A stretch of 64,000 nucleotides of DNA from Steroidobacteraceae bacterium (GTDB lineage Bacteria > Pseudomonadota > Gammaproteobacteria > Steroidobacterales > Steroidobacteraceae), in NCBI GenBank assembly GCA_025458905.1, contig JALORN010000006.1, positions 1 to 64,000 of the forward strand, written 5' to 3'. The number at the start of each line of letters is the position of its first letter. Position 1 is the stretch's first letter. The notes beneath the pieces are model-generated. The model had not been told where the DNA came from. It saw only the letters and a list, made by a program, of their open reading frames with translations, and did no database searches. The position numbers were made by a program, and so were the translations under genes. Shown here in pieces: positions 16,856 to 25,802 of the stretch.

Positions 16856-17245
16856 ATGGCCGAATCCTGGTTGTCGCGCCTGTTGCGCCGTGCGCCCGAC
16901 CCCGCAGCTCGCAGACGCCCGCCCCCGCCGCCCGTGGTCGCGGGCGCGACGGCCCGGGCACCGACGACCTCGCGCACCAACTCCTACCAGGCCGTCAGCG
17001 TGATCGCGTGTCCGCAGGCCTGCGCTGCGGCCTGCGAGGCCCAGGGCCAGCGCTTCCTCGCCCGCCAGGCGCCGCGGCTGCCGCTGCCCGGCTGCGACCG
17101 TCCTGCCAGCTGCCGCTGCCGCTTCGAGAAGTTCGCCGATCGTCGTACCGCCCAGCAGCGCTCGCCGTACAACAATCCGCATGCGATCGGCTATGGCGGT
17201 GCCGAGAAGCGCCGCAACCGCGGGCGTCGCTCGACCGATCGTTGA
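16856..17245 (+). CDS. Conserved hypothetical small protein with six cysteines
   Basis: This 129-residue protein has no signal peptide or membrane segment. The N-terminal 45 residues are Arg/Pro/Ala-rich and probably disordered. A compact core (about 45-100) carries Cys52, 56 and 60 (CxxxCxxxC) and Cys80, 86 and 88, with FLARQAPRLPLPGCDRP between them and FEKFADRRTAQQRS after. Similar small proteins with a Cys pair and a DRR motif are found in other proteobacteria, but I know of no assigned function. The cysteines could bind a metal or form a redox switch. A -10-like TACTAA sits at 16813-16818. A weak GC hairpin (17252-17267) follows the stop, before the convergent VTT gene. Confidence 0.75.
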   Translation: MAESWLSRLLRRAPDPAARRRPPPPPVVAGATARAPTTSRTNSYQAVSVIACPQACAAACEAQGQRFLARQAPRLPLPGCDRPASCRCRFEKFADRRTAQQRSPYNNPHAIGYGGAEKRRNRGRRSTDR

Positions 17246-17281
17246 CCGAGTCCCGCGGGCGCGCGGGCCGCGGCGCCCCGG

Positions 17282-18016
17282 TCAGGCGCTGCGCCACCAG
17301 CGTTGCCAGCCGAGCACCGCGAGCGTGGCCGCGACCGCGAGCAGCAGCGGCAGCATCTGGCGCTCGAGGAAGGCGCCGCCGAGGAACACGGTGCCCCAGG
17401 CGTAGGGCAGCTCGGCCAGCAGCAGTGCAGCCAGGTAATGCGACGGCGGGTAGCGCACCACGCCGAAGAAGTACCCGACGACGTCGGACGGCAGGCCGAG
17501 CAGCACCAGCACCGCGGCCGGGAAGGTCAGTTGCGCGCCGATGCGTCCCTCGTGGCGGGCCAGCGCATCGCGTGGCAGCAGGCGTTCGACCAGCGGCCGT
17601 CCGAACGCCCGTCCGAGTCCGTAGGCGAGGGCGCCGCCCAGCCACCAGCCGCTCCACAACAGCAGGAAGCAAGCGGATGCGCCCCAGGACTCGATGCCGA
17701 GCGGCACCAGCAGCGCGCCCGAGAACAGCACCAGCATCGCCGAGGCCGCCGCGAGCGCCACGAACAACGCGGGGGCGGCGTGCGGATGCGCATCGACCAC
17801 GCCGCGCAGCAGCTCGATGCCCGCCACGACGCGCGCGTGCAGTCCGGCCGAGAGCCCGAGCAGCAGGGCGGCGACGCCGAGCACGAGTATGCCGATCGCG
17901 CGCCCCCCGGGCGCACGCGAGCGCTCGACGGGTGGCGGGGCGAGGGGGTCGGGCGTGGGCACGCGCCGCACGGTGCGCGCGATCGGCGCGCCGGTCAACG
18001 CCGCGGGCATCCGCAT
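17282..18016 (-). CDS. TVP38/TMEM64 family (VTT domain) membrane protein
   Basis: This 244-residue membrane protein of the DedA/VTT superfamily has about six hydrophobic helices. The re-entrant loop region is seen as ESWGASACFLLLWSGWW and LGRAFGRPLVERLLP, and the conserved second half as FPAAVLVLLGLPSDVVGYFFG. The first 40 residues are Pro/Arg-rich and cytoplasmic. Homologues move lipids or act in membrane homeostasis; no substrate can be inferred. A second ATG two codons downstream is an equally possible start. It is downstream of the sugar dehydrogenase gene on the same strand, with 34 bases between them. Confidence 0.82.
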   Translation of the reverse strand: MRMPAALTGAPIARTVRRVPTPDPLAPPPVERSRAPGGRAIGILVLGVAALLLGLSAGLHARVVAGIELLRGVVDAHPHAAPALFVALAAASAMLVLFSGALLVPLGIESWGASACFLLLWSGWWLGGALAYGLGRAFGRPLVERLLPRDALARHEGRIGAQLTFPAAVLVLLGLPSDVVGYFFGVVRYPPSHYLAALLLAELPYAWGTVFLGGAFLERQMLPLLLAVAATLAVLGWQRWWRSA

Positions 18017-18050
18017 TCACCGCAGCAACCGCGCAGGCGCCCCGCGGCCC

Positions 18051-19262
18051 TCAGCGCCGCGCCTGCAACCGCAGCAGCCGGCCGCGCGGTCCGTCCTCCA
18101 GCACGTAGAGCGCACCGTCCGGCGCCTGCTCGACCTCGCGGATCCGCGCGCCGAGCGCATGCCGCGCCACCTCGCGCGGCCCGAGGCCGTCGAACGCGAC
18201 GCGCACCAGCGCCCGGGCCGACAGCCCGCCGAGCAGCGCCTGGCCGCGCCACTCGGGAAACTCGGCGCCGGAGTAGAAGACCAGCGACGACGGCGAGATC
18301 ACCGGCGTCCAGGTCAGCGAAGGCGCCGCGAACTGCGGCGCGGTCGCATGGTCCGGTATCGGCGAGCCGTCGTAGTCGTCGCCGTCCGAGACCCGTGGCC
18401 AGCCGAAGTTCGCCTCGCGCTGCGCACGGTTGAGCTCGTCGCCGCCGCGCGGCCCCATCTCCGCCATCCACAACTGCCCCTGCCCGTCGAAGGCGAGGCC
18501 GAGGACGTTGCGATGACCGAGCGACCAGACCTGGGCCGCGGTCCCGCCCTGGCCCGCGAACGGGTTGTCCCGCGGCGCGCTGCCGTCGTCGCGCAGGCGC
18601 AGCAGCTTGCCGAGGCCGGAACCGGGATCCTGCGCCGGCTCGCCGCGATAGCGGTCGCCCGAGCTGATCCACAGCAGGCCGTCGGCGCCGAAGGCGATGC
18701 GGTGCGAATAGTGCGCCTCGCCGTCGACCTTCGGCAGCTGGCGCCACAGCACCTGCAGGTCCGCGAGCTCGCCACCGCCGTCGGCCCCGGTGACCAGCCG
18801 CGCGCGCGCCACCGCTGCCCCGCTGCGTCCGGCAGCGTCCGGCTCGGCGTAGCTCAGGTAGATCCAGCCGTTGCCCGGGAAGCCGGGATGCAGCACGACG
18901 TCGCCGAGGCCGCCCTGGCGGTTGTAGGCGACCTGCGGCACGCCGCGCACCTCGCCGACGCGCACGCCGGGCTCGACCAGGAACAGTCGCCCGGGCTTGC
19001 TGGTGACGAGCAGGCGGCCGTCCGGCAGTGCGGCCATCGCCCAGGGTTCCTCGAACGTCTGCAACGCCGTGATGCGCAGCGCCGCGTCCGCGCCTGCCGG
19101 TGGCGTGGCAGCGGCCGGCGGTGGCGGAGCGGTCGTGGTGCTGCCGGGCGTCGCCGGCGCGGCGCCGGAGCCGCTGCCGCCGCCACCACCGGAGCACCCT
19201 GCGAGCAGCACGGCGAGGACCCACGCCGGCGGGGGCGTGGCGTGGCAGCCGGACCGAGTCAT
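18051..19262 (-). CDS. PQQ-dependent sugar dehydrogenase (glucose/sorbosone family), lipoprotein
   Basis: This 403-residue periplasmic beta-propeller belongs to the Gdh/Yli/aldose sugar dehydrogenase family. The start at 19262 gives a short signal ending in VLLAGCSGG (lipobox), then a Gly/Ser/Pro linker to about residue 60. Family marks are EEPWAMAALPDGRLLVT, GGLGDVVLHPGF, YSHRIAFGADGLLWISSGDR, GHRNVLGLAFDGQGQLWMAEMGPRGGDELN and FGWPRVSDGDDYDGS. These cover the catalytic His and the calcium/PQQ-binding surface of soluble glucose dehydrogenases. It would oxidise aldose sugars with PQQ. No PQQ synthesis genes are in the window. Confidence 0.88.
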   Translation of the reverse strand: MTRSGCHATPPPAWVLAVLLAGCSGGGGGSGSGAAPATPGSTTTAPPPPAAATPPAGADAALRITALQTFEEPWAMAALPDGRLLVTSKPGRLFLVEPGVRVGEVRGVPQVAYNRQGGLGDVVLHPGFPGNGWIYLSYAEPDAAGRSGAAVARARLVTGADGGGELADLQVLWRQLPKVDGEAHYSHRIAFGADGLLWISSGDRYRGEPAQDPGSGLGKLLRLRDDGSAPRDNPFAGQGGTAAQVWSLGHRNVLGLAFDGQGQLWMAEMGPRGGDELNRAQREANFGWPRVSDGDDYDGSPIPDHATAPQFAAPSLTWTPVISPSSLVFYSGAEFPEWRGQALLGGLSARALVRVAFDGLGPREVARHALGARIREVEQAPDGALYVLEDGPRGRLLRLQARR

Positions 19263-19352
19263 CGTGGCCTCCGGGCATCGCGGCAAGTGGCCTGCGAGCT
19301 TAAGCCATCGACGCGGCCAGAAGCGCGAAGTGGGATTCCTCTGGCGCGAGGT

Positions 19353-20648
19353 TCAGCCCTCGCGGCGCCGGAACTCGCGTGCCGCGGCGATCACGAGCAG
19401 GCAGGCGGTCGCGCCGAACAGCGCGCTGGAGACCGCCAGCGACCGGCCGACGAGCCCCTCGGAGCGGAACACGTGGTCGGTGAGGATTCCGACCACGAGC
19501 GGCCCGAGGCCGACGCCGCCGAGGCTCACGGCCGTGTAGTAGAGCGCGGTGACGCGGCCCCGCAGCTGCGGCGGGGTGTAGTCCTGCACGGCGGCCGCCG
19601 AGCACCCGGTGGGAAACGACAGGAAGAAGGCCACGATGCCGTAGAGCAGCATCGCGAGCGGTGCCGACGGGACGATCGGGGCCAGCGCCGCGGGCAGCCC
19701 GACCCCGGCCAGTCCCCAGGTCATCAGCCGGAAGTTGGCGTCGAGCTGGCCGGCGCGACGCAGTCGCGACGACCACCAGCCGCCGAGGATCGTGCCCGCG
19801 ACCGAGGGGACGGCGAACGCCAGGCCGAAGACCAGCCCGAACTCCGAGGGCGTCCAGCCGAAGCCGCGGATGAAGTAGGACGGCGCCCAGGCGAGCACGC
19901 CGTAGGCGATCGCCGAGAACGCGGCGAACGCGCCGAGGTGGCGCAGCAGCAGGCGACGGTTCGCGCGCACGAACGCCAGCAGCTCGCCCTGCGACGCGGC
20001 GTGCGCGGCGCTCGGGGCCGGCCGTGGCGCAGCTTCGCGGATCGTCGCCATCAGCGGCAGCAGCGCGAGCCCCGCGAGTCCCACCAGCACGAACGCGACG
20101 CGCCAGGGTTCGCCCGCGATCGGCCCGAGCAGCCGCAGCTGGGGCAGCCGCGCCACCGCGTCGACGACCTGGCCGCCCAGCGTGAACGCGAGCCCCACGC
20201 CGACCGAGCCGGACGCGACGAACACGCTGGTGGCGAGCGCGCGCCGCTCCGGCGGGAAGTTCTGCGCGATCAGCGCGAGGCAGCACGGCGAGATCGTCGC
20301 CTCGCCGAGGCCCACGCCGACGCGGAACAGGAACAGCGACCAGAACCCGCCCGCGTAGCCGCAGGCCGCCGTGAACGCGCACCAGATCACGATGCCGAGC
20401 GTCAGCACCGGGCGCTTGCCGTGGCGGTCGGCGAGCGCGCCCATCGGCACGCCGAGCAGCGCGAACAGCATCACGAAGGCGAAGCCCTGCAGCAGGCCGA
20501 TCTGCACGTCGGTGAGCCCGAGCGACGCCTTCACCGGCGCGACCAGCAGCGCCAGGATCTGGCGGTCGACGAAGCCGATCATGTAGACCGCCATCAGCAC
20601 GCCGACCACGTACCAGGCGTGTCGCAGGTCGGGTCGCGTGTCGCTCAT
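19353..20648 (-). CDS. MFS transporter, spinster-like
   Basis: This 431-residue, 12-helix MFS carrier has the Spns-like N-terminus: GFVDRQILALLVAPVKASL in helix 1 and GLTDVQIGLLQGFAF before helix 2. Motif A follows as GALADRHGKRP, then GVGLGEATISPCCLALIAQNFPPERRA. This subgroup is common near catabolic genes for steroids, aromatics and other hydrophobic acids. It resembles the second MFS carrier at 24.3 kb. The ATG at 20648 matches family N-termini; a frame reaching further upstream has no homology-like content. The gene is divergent from the SDR gene, with 207 bases between them that show no obvious operator. Confidence 0.87.
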   Translation of the reverse strand: MSDTRPDLRHAWYVVGVLMAVYMIGFVDRQILALLVAPVKASLGLTDVQIGLLQGFAFVMLFALLGVPMGALADRHGKRPVLTLGIVIWCAFTAACGYAGGFWSLFLFRVGVGLGEATISPCCLALIAQNFPPERRALATSVFVASGSVGVGLAFTLGGQVVDAVARLPQLRLLGPIAGEPWRVAFVLVGLAGLALLPLMATIREAAPRPAPSAAHAASQGELLAFVRANRRLLLRHLGAFAAFSAIAYGVLAWAPSYFIRGFGWTPSEFGLVFGLAFAVPSVAGTILGGWWSSRLRRAGQLDANFRLMTWGLAGVGLPAALAPIVPSAPLAMLLYGIVAFFLSFPTGCSAAAVQDYTPPQLRGRVTALYYTAVSLGGVGLGPLVVGILTDHVFRSEGLVGRSLAVSSALFGATACLLVIAAAREFRRREG

Positions 20649-20855
20649 GGCCGGCGATGGTGGAAGCGACGCGCGGCCGCACCAAGCGGCCCCGCGGAGC
20701 CCAACCGGATAGCGGGCAAGCGAGGTTCGCCGCAGGGCCGTGCGCGGCACCGCGCGCCTGCGCAGTCGGGCGCCGTGCGCGGCGGCGCGTCCGGACTCCG
20801 GCGCGGACCGGCGCGGCAGGTGACGCCGCGCGGGTCCGCGCGCTCCAATGCAGCG

Positions 20856-21617
20856 ATGGACGATTTCGCGGACAGGCGGGTGCTGGTGACCGGCGGCGAC
20901 GGCGGGGTGGGCGCGGAGGTCGGCGCGCAGTTCGCCGCGCGCGGCGCCCACGTGATCCTCGCGGGCATACGGCCGCGGCAGGGTGCGGCGGTCGCGGCCC
21001 GGATCGGCGCGGCGGCGGAGTACGTCGCACTGGACGTGGCCGACGAGTCGCAGTGGGTGCGGGTCGTCGCCGACGTGCTGGCGCGCCACGGCCGACTCGA
21101 CGTCGTCGTCAACAACGCCGGCTACCTGCGCCCGGGCCTCTCGATCGAGGACACCACGCTGGAGGAATGGCGGCGGCATTTCGCCGTCAATGCCGATGGC
21201 GCCTTCCTCGGCTGCAAGCACGGCATCCTCGCGATGAAGGGCCGCGGCAGCGGCGCGATCGTCAACGTCTCGTCGGCGGTGGCCGTGCGGCTGCACCCGC
21301 AGGCGCCGGCCTACGGGGTGTCGAAGGCCTCGATCCTCGCCACCACCCGCGTGGCCGCCCAGCACTGCGGGCAGCGCCGCTACGGGATCCGCGTCAACTG
21401 CGTGCTGCCCGGGCCGATCGACACCGAGATGATGCGCAGCAACGTGCCGGGCGAGGCGGAGTTCGCGCGCCTGTCGCAGGCCCTCGTCGAGAAGTACGGC
21501 ATGCCGCGGATCGGCGTGCCGGCCGACGTCGCGAACCTGGTGACCTTCCTCGCCTCCGACGCCGCCGCCTACGTCACGGGCGCGGCGTTCACGGTGGACG
21601 GCGGCCAGAGCGCCTGA
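20856..21617 (+). CDS. SDR family oxidoreductase (classical, FabG-like)
   Basis: This 253-residue classical short-chain dehydrogenase has the cofactor motif TGGDGGVG near residue 13, NNAG near 86, NVSSAV, the catalytic YGVSK (Tyr and Lys four apart), and the C-terminal ASDAAAYVTGAAFTVDGGQSA of FabG/3-hydroxyacyl reductase-like enzymes. It reduces a ketone or oxidises an alcohol with NAD(P)H; the acidic Asp after the second strand is not clear, so cofactor choice is uncertain. The ATG at 20856 is used because no coding signal precedes it. The gene converges with a LysR gene across a strong hairpin. Confidence 0.9.
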   Translation: MDDFADRRVLVTGGDGGVGAEVGAQFAARGAHVILAGIRPRQGAAVAARIGAAAEYVALDVADESQWVRVVADVLARHGRLDVVVNNAGYLRPGLSIEDTTLEEWRRHFAVNADGAFLGCKHGILAMKGRGSGAIVNVSSAVAVRLHPQAPAYGVSKASILATTRVAAQHCGQRRYGIRVNCVLPGPIDTEMMRSNVPGEAEFARLSQALVEKYGMPRIGVPADVANLVTFLASDAAAYVTGAAFTVDGGQSA

Positions 21618-21630
21618 GGCCGCGCCCGGG

Positions 21631-21658
21631 CGCCGCCGCGGTGCCGGCCGCGGCGGCG
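21631..21658. terminator. Hairpin between convergent SDR and LysR genes, likely bidirectional terminator
   Basis: An 11-base perfect inverted repeat (arms 21631-21641 and 21648-21658) with a 6-base loop starts 13 bases after the SDR stop. On the plus strand it is followed by ACTTT. The position between convergent genes supports termination in both directions. The T run is short, so the call rests mainly on the stem. Confidence 0.5.
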
Positions 21659-21662
21659 ACTT

Positions 21663-22571
21663 TCAGCGCCCCGCGGCGAGCGCCACGCAGGTGCGGCGCA
21701 CCTCGGACATGAAGTGATCGACCGCGGGCCGCGGCTGGCGCGACTCGCGGTAGATCAGCCCGGCCTTGCGCTCGATGCCGCCGCCCGGCAGCGCCAGGCG
21801 GCGCAGCGTGCCCGCGGCGAACTCGCGCGCCAGCAGGTGCTCGGGCAGCGTGCTCACGAAACGACCGGTGGCCACCAGCGCGACCATCAGGTTCAGGGAG
21901 TTGGTGCGGTAGACGTCGCCGGGCGCGGGCAGGCCGTCGATCGCGAAGTACTTCTCGAAGGAATCCTGTGCGTGCGGCAGGTCGGCGATCACCCAGCGCT
22001 GGTCGACCAGGTCGCGGCGCTGCAGGTCGCGGCGGCGCGCCAGCGGGTGGCGCGCGCTCGCGACCACAGACGACACGACGTCGAGCAGCGGCTCGAGGTG
22101 CAGGTCGGCCGACACCGGCACCTGCGGGAAGTTCGAGAACACGACGTCGTAGCGGCCGTCGACCAGGCCGCGCAGCAGGTCCTCGAAGAAGCCCTCGGTG
22201 ACGACCAGCGCGAGGCGCGGATGGTCGGCGGCGAGCTGGGCCGCGACGCGGTCCATCACGTGGGTCGCGAACATCGACGCGATGCCGACGCGCACCGTGC
22301 CGGTCACGCCGCGCTCGATCTCGCGCACCTCGCGCGCCAGGCGCTGGCAGGCGTTCAGCACGATCGTGGCATGGTGGTAGAGCGAGACGCCGGCCTCGGT
22401 CGGCGTGACGCCGCGCGGCTTGCGCTCGAGCAGCTCGACGCCGAGCAGCTCCTCGAGGTTCTTGATGCTGCGCGTCAGCGCGGGCTGGCTGATGGCGACG
22501 CGCTCGGCTGCACGCGACAGGTTGCCGGTGTCGACGACCGCGACGAAGTGACGCAGCTGGCGAAGCTCCAT
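21663..22571 (-). CDS. LysR family transcriptional regulator
   Basis: This 302-residue regulator has the N-terminal winged helix (MELRQLRHFVAVVDTGNLSR, then AAERVAISQPALTRSIKNLE, ELLERKPRGVTPTEAG) and a periplasmic-binding-like effector domain from about residue 90. The start is the ATG of MELRQL, the standard LysR beginning; upstream codons in frame belong to the shared promoter region. It is divergent from the GMC oxidoreductase gene, the usual layout for a LysR that controls its neighbour. An inverted-repeat candidate site lies between them. The effector is unknown but is probably an intermediate of the pathway at 22.7-27.7 kb. Confidence 0.9.
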   Translation of the reverse strand: MELRQLRHFVAVVDTGNLSRAAERVAISQPALTRSIKNLEELLGVELLERKPRGVTPTEAGVSLYHHATIVLNACQRLAREVREIERGVTGTVRVGIASMFATHVMDRVAAQLAADHPRLALVVTEGFFEDLLRGLVDGRYDVVFSNFPQVPVSADLHLEPLLDVVSSVVASARHPLARRRDLQRRDLVDQRWVIADLPHAQDSFEKYFAIDGLPAPGDVYRTNSLNLMVALVATGRFVSTLPEHLLAREFAAGTLRRLALPGGGIERKAGLIYRESRQPRPAVDHFMSEVRRTCVALAAGR

Positions 22572-22596
22572 CCCGCGATACGCTCCCTGTCGACCG

Positions 22597-22611
22597 ATGC
22601 GGCTGCTGCAT
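22597..22611. promoter_or_regulatory. Candidate LysR binding site between divergent genes
   Basis: The 15-base partial palindrome ATGCGGCTGCTGCAT contains the T-N11-A core expected of LysR boxes. It lies in the 97-base gap between the LysR gene and the GMC gene, 25 bases from the LysR start. The inner bases are only partly symmetric, so this is a suggestion. Confidence 0.35.
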
Positions 22612-22668
22612 GGATTATGCCGCGGAAATGATTGGTCCCGCCATGGTGGCCATGTCACTTATGCGTCG

Positions 22669-24282
22669 ATGGAAACCTGGGACTACGTCGTCGTCGGCGG
22701 GGGCTCCGCCGGCTGCGTGCTCGCGAACCGGCTGTCCGCCGATCCGTCGATCCGCGTGCTGCTGCTCGAGGCCGGCGACGCCGACCGCTCGCCGTACATC
22801 CACGTCCCGGCGGCGATCATCCGCTGCGTCGGCAACCCCTCGCTGGACTGGTGCCTGCTCGCCGAGCCCGATCCGACCCGCCACGGCAAGGTGGACCTCT
22901 GGCCCGCCGGCAAGACGCTCGGCGGCTCGAGCTCGATCAACGGCATGTTGTTCGTGCGCGGCGCGCACGCGGACTTCGACCGCTGGGCGGCGCTCGGCAA
23001 CCCGGGCTGGAGCTGGAGCGAGGTGCTGCCCCTGTTCCGGCGGCTGGAGAACTCCGAGGTCGGCGACGACGCGCTGCGCGGGCGCGACGGCGCGCTGCAC
23101 GTCTCGCGGCTGCGCACCACTCACCCGTTGGGCAAGGTGTTCGTCGCGGCCGCGCGCGAGTGCGGCATCCCCCACAACCCGGACTACAACGGGGCGAGCC
23201 AGGAAGGCGTGGCCGAGCCGCAGGTGACGCAGCGTGGCGGCTGGCGCTGGAGCGCCGCGCGGGCCTTCATCGCGCCGGCGCGCCGCCGCCCGAACCTGCG
23301 CATCGTGACCGGTTGCACCGCCGAGGCGCTGCTGCTCGAGGGCGGCCGCTGCGTCGGGGTGCGCGCACGCCGACGCGACGGCAGCACGGCGCAGTTCCGT
23401 GCCTCCGGCGAGGTGCTGGTCGCCTCCGGCACGCTCGGCTCGCCGAAGCTGCTGATGCTCTCGGGCCTCGGTCCCGGCGCCGCGCTGCGGGCCCTCGGCC
23501 TGCCGGTGCTGCGCGACCTGCCGGGCGTCGGCGCGAACCTGCAGGAGCATTGCAACTCGCTGGTCTGCGCCGACGTCAACGTGCCGACCTACAACACCGA
23601 GAGCACGGGGCCGCGGATGCTGCGCCACCTCGCGCGCTGGATCGTCGCGGGCGACGGCCCGGCCTCGAGCCCGTATCCGCACGGCGTCGCGTTCCTGCGC
23701 TCGCGCCCCGAGGAGCCGCGGCCCGACCTGCAGATGCTGTTCGGCCCGTTCGCGTTCGATTTCGACGAGCGCGGCATCATCCCCTACGGCAAGCCGGCCG
23801 TGTCGTTCGTCGTCAACGCCTGCCACCCGGAATCGCGCGGACGCCTGCGGCTGCGCTCGGCCGACCCGTCCGCGCCGCCGCTGATCGAGCACCGGCTGCT
23901 CGACTCCGACGAGGACCTGCGTCGCCAGGTCGCCGGCTGCCGCATCGCGCGGCGCATCCTCGGGGCGCCGGCGTTCCGGCCCTACGTCGAGCGCGAGTTC
24001 CTGCCCGGCCCTGGCCGCGAGGACGACGCGGCGCTCGCCGACCACGTCCGCCGCACCTCCTTCCTCGGTTACCATCCGGTCGGCACCTGCCGCATGGGGC
24101 CGGACGAGGCCGCGGTCGTCACGCCGCGGTTGCAGGTGCACGGGGTCGCAGGACTGCGCGTGGTGGACGCCTCGATCATGCCGCGGCAGGTCGCGGCCAA
24201 CACCAACGCCGCGGCGATGATGATCGGCGAGAAGGGCGCGGAGCTGGTGCTCGCCGAAAGACGCATGTCGCGCGCCGCCTGA
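22669..24282 (+). CDS. GMC family FAD-dependent oxidoreductase (choline dehydrogenase-like)
   Basis: This 537-residue flavoprotein has GGGSAGCVLANRLS at residues 10-23, GKTLGGSSSINGM (the GMC signature 1 region), SGTLGSPKLLMLSGLGPG (signature 2), and the C-terminal active-site pair GYHPVGTCRMG (His) and NTNAAAMMIGEKGAE (Asn). It oxidises an alcohol to an aldehyde or ketone. The ATG at 22669 puts the FAD motif at the normal distance from the N-terminus. The aldehyde dehydrogenase and acyl-CoA synthetase further along would fit an alcohol-aldehyde-acid-CoA sequence. It probably forms an operon with the MFS gene 43 bases downstream. Confidence 0.9.
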   Translation: METWDYVVVGGGSAGCVLANRLSADPSIRVLLLEAGDADRSPYIHVPAAIIRCVGNPSLDWCLLAEPDPTRHGKVDLWPAGKTLGGSSSINGMLFVRGAHADFDRWAALGNPGWSWSEVLPLFRRLENSEVGDDALRGRDGALHVSRLRTTHPLGKVFVAAARECGIPHNPDYNGASQEGVAEPQVTQRGGWRWSAARAFIAPARRRPNLRIVTGCTAEALLLEGGRCVGVRARRRDGSTAQFRASGEVLVASGTLGSPKLLMLSGLGPGAALRALGLPVLRDLPGVGANLQEHCNSLVCADVNVPTYNTESTGPRMLRHLARWIVAGDGPASSPYPHGVAFLRSRPEEPRPDLQMLFGPFAFDFDERGIIPYGKPAVSFVVNACHPESRGRLRLRSADPSAPPLIEHRLLDSDEDLRRQVAGCRIARRILGAPAFRPYVEREFLPGPGREDDAALADHVRRTSFLGYHPVGTCRMGPDEAAVVTPRLQVHGVAGLRVVDASIMPRQVAANTNAAAMMIGEKGAELVLAERRMSRAA

Positions 24283-24325
24283 GCCGCGGCGAGGCTCGCG
24301 CCGCAGACGCAATGCACGGGGAAGC

Positions 24326-25756
24326 ATGAACGATTCTTCAGTCGGCCGGGTCGCGGGGGATGCCGGCCACGGTGCGACGCTCCACCCTGCGCCGGCGAGC
24401 TCGCCGGAGGGTTCGCAGGGCGGGGAGTCGCGCGGCGACGGCACGCCCTGGCCGAGCGAGGCCTACGGCTGGTACGTCGTCTTCATCCTCTGCATCTGCG
24501 GGATGGTCGCCTTCATCGACCGGCAGATCATCAACCTGCTGGTCGAGGACATCAAGCGCGACCTGCAGCTCTCCGACACCCAGATCAGCCTGCTGCAGGG
24601 GCTGGCCTTCGGCCTGTTCTACGCGGTGATGGCGGTGCCGCTCGGGCGCCTCGCCGACACCGGGCGGCGCAACCGCGTGATCGCGGTCGGCATCGTGGTC
24701 TGGAGCGTCGCTGCGGCCGCCTGCGGGCTGGCGAGGTCGTTCTGGCAGCTGTTCTTCGCGCGCATGTTCGTCGGCGTCGGCGAGGCGACGCTGACGCCCG
24801 CCGGTTTCTCGATGCTCGCAGACCTGTTCCGCCCGCAGCGCCTGGCGCTGCCGCTGAGCGTCTACACCGGCTCGAGCTTCGTCGGCTCGGGCGTCGCGCT
24901 GCTGGTCGGCGGCTTCGTGATCGCGCAGCTCGCCGCGCTCGACGTGGTCGTGCTGCCGCTGCTCGGCGAGCTCGCCCCGTGGGAGGCGGCGTTCGTGATC
25001 GGCGCCCTGCCGGGTTTCGTGGTTGCGCTGCTGTTCTTCCTGACGGTGCGCGAGCCGCCGCGACGTGCCGCCAGCGTCGCGGCCGGCCAGGCCGCGGCCG
25101 ATCCGGACCGCCCGACCGTGCGCGAGGTGCTGGCGTTCTGTGCGCGCCACGCACGGGTGTTCGCCGCCGTGTACGTCGGCATCTCGGTGCTCGCCGCAGT
25201 GCAGTTCTCGCTCGGCGCCTGGGTGCCGGCCTTCATGATCCGCAACTATGGCTGGACGCCCTCCGACGTCGGCTATGCCTACGGCGTGATCTTCCTGACC
25301 GCGGGCACGGCCGGCGTGGTCTTCGGCGGCTGGCTCGCGGACCGCTTCCAGGAGGGTGGCCGGCGCGACGGGCACCTGCGGGTCGCGCTGATCTCGGCGC
25401 TCGCGACGCTGCCGTTCACCGTCGCCTTCCCGCTCGCCGGCAGCGCCTGGGCCTCGATCGCGCTGCTGGCCCCGGCGGTGTTCTTCGGCACCATGGCCTT
25501 CGGCGCCGGTCCCGCGCTGATCCCGGTGATCTCGCCGCCGCGCATGCGCGGCCTGCTGGTGGCGCTGTACCTGCTGGTCGCCAACATCTTCGGCCAGGCG
25601 GGCGGTCCGTACCTGGTCGCGCTGTTCACCGATCGCGTCTTCGGCTCGCCGGAACTCGTGCGCTACTCGCTCGCCGTCGTGCCGGCGCTGCTGCTGCTGC
25701 TGGGTGCGGCGCTCGTGAGCTCCGGTTTCGGCGGCCTGCGCGCCATGCGATCGTGA
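24326..25756 (+). CDS. MFS transporter, spinster-like
   Basis: This 476-residue, 12-helix carrier of the same subgroup as the one at 19.4 kb shows AFIDRQIINLLVEDIKRDL, LSDTQISLLQGLAFGLFYA and motif A as GRLADTGRRNR. GVGEATLTPAGFSMLADLF is in the helix 4-5 region. The first 45 residues are a polar cytoplasmic tail. Its place between the GMC oxidoreductase gene and the acyl-CoA synthetase gene suggests uptake of the substrate that these enzymes process. Confidence 0.88.
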   Translation: MNDSSVGRVAGDAGHGATLHPAPASSPEGSQGGESRGDGTPWPSEAYGWYVVFILCICGMVAFIDRQIINLLVEDIKRDLQLSDTQISLLQGLAFGLFYAVMAVPLGRLADTGRRNRVIAVGIVVWSVAAAACGLARSFWQLFFARMFVGVGEATLTPAGFSMLADLFRPQRLALPLSVYTGSSFVGSGVALLVGGFVIAQLAALDVVVLPLLGELAPWEAAFVIGALPGFVVALLFFLTVREPPRRAASVAAGQAAADPDRPTVREVLAFCARHARVFAAVYVGISVLAAVQFSLGAWVPAFMIRNYGWTPSDVGYAYGVIFLTAGTAGVVFGGWLADRFQEGGRRDGHLRVALISALATLPFTVAFPLAGSAWASIALLAPAVFFGTMAFGAGPALIPVISPPRMRGLLVALYLLVANIFGQAGGPYLVALFTDRVFGSPELVRYSLAVVPALLLLLGAALVSSGFGGLRAMRS

Positions 25757-25802
25757 AGGGCCGCGCCGCGCGCCGCGTGGCCGGCCATGCAGGGGAGAGG
25801 GG

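Noticed and set aside
17252-17267. Short GC hairpin between the Cys-rich protein gene and the VTT gene as a terminator
   Set aside because: The 6-base stem with a 4-base loop and no T tract is common by chance in this base composition.
17694-20855. A frame of over 1000 codons running antisense through the VTT, sugar dehydrogenase and MFS genes into the SDR
   Set aside because: GC-rich DNA keeps frames open on the opposite strand. The real coding part begins at the SDR ATG (20856); all motifs upstream belong to the minus-strand genes.
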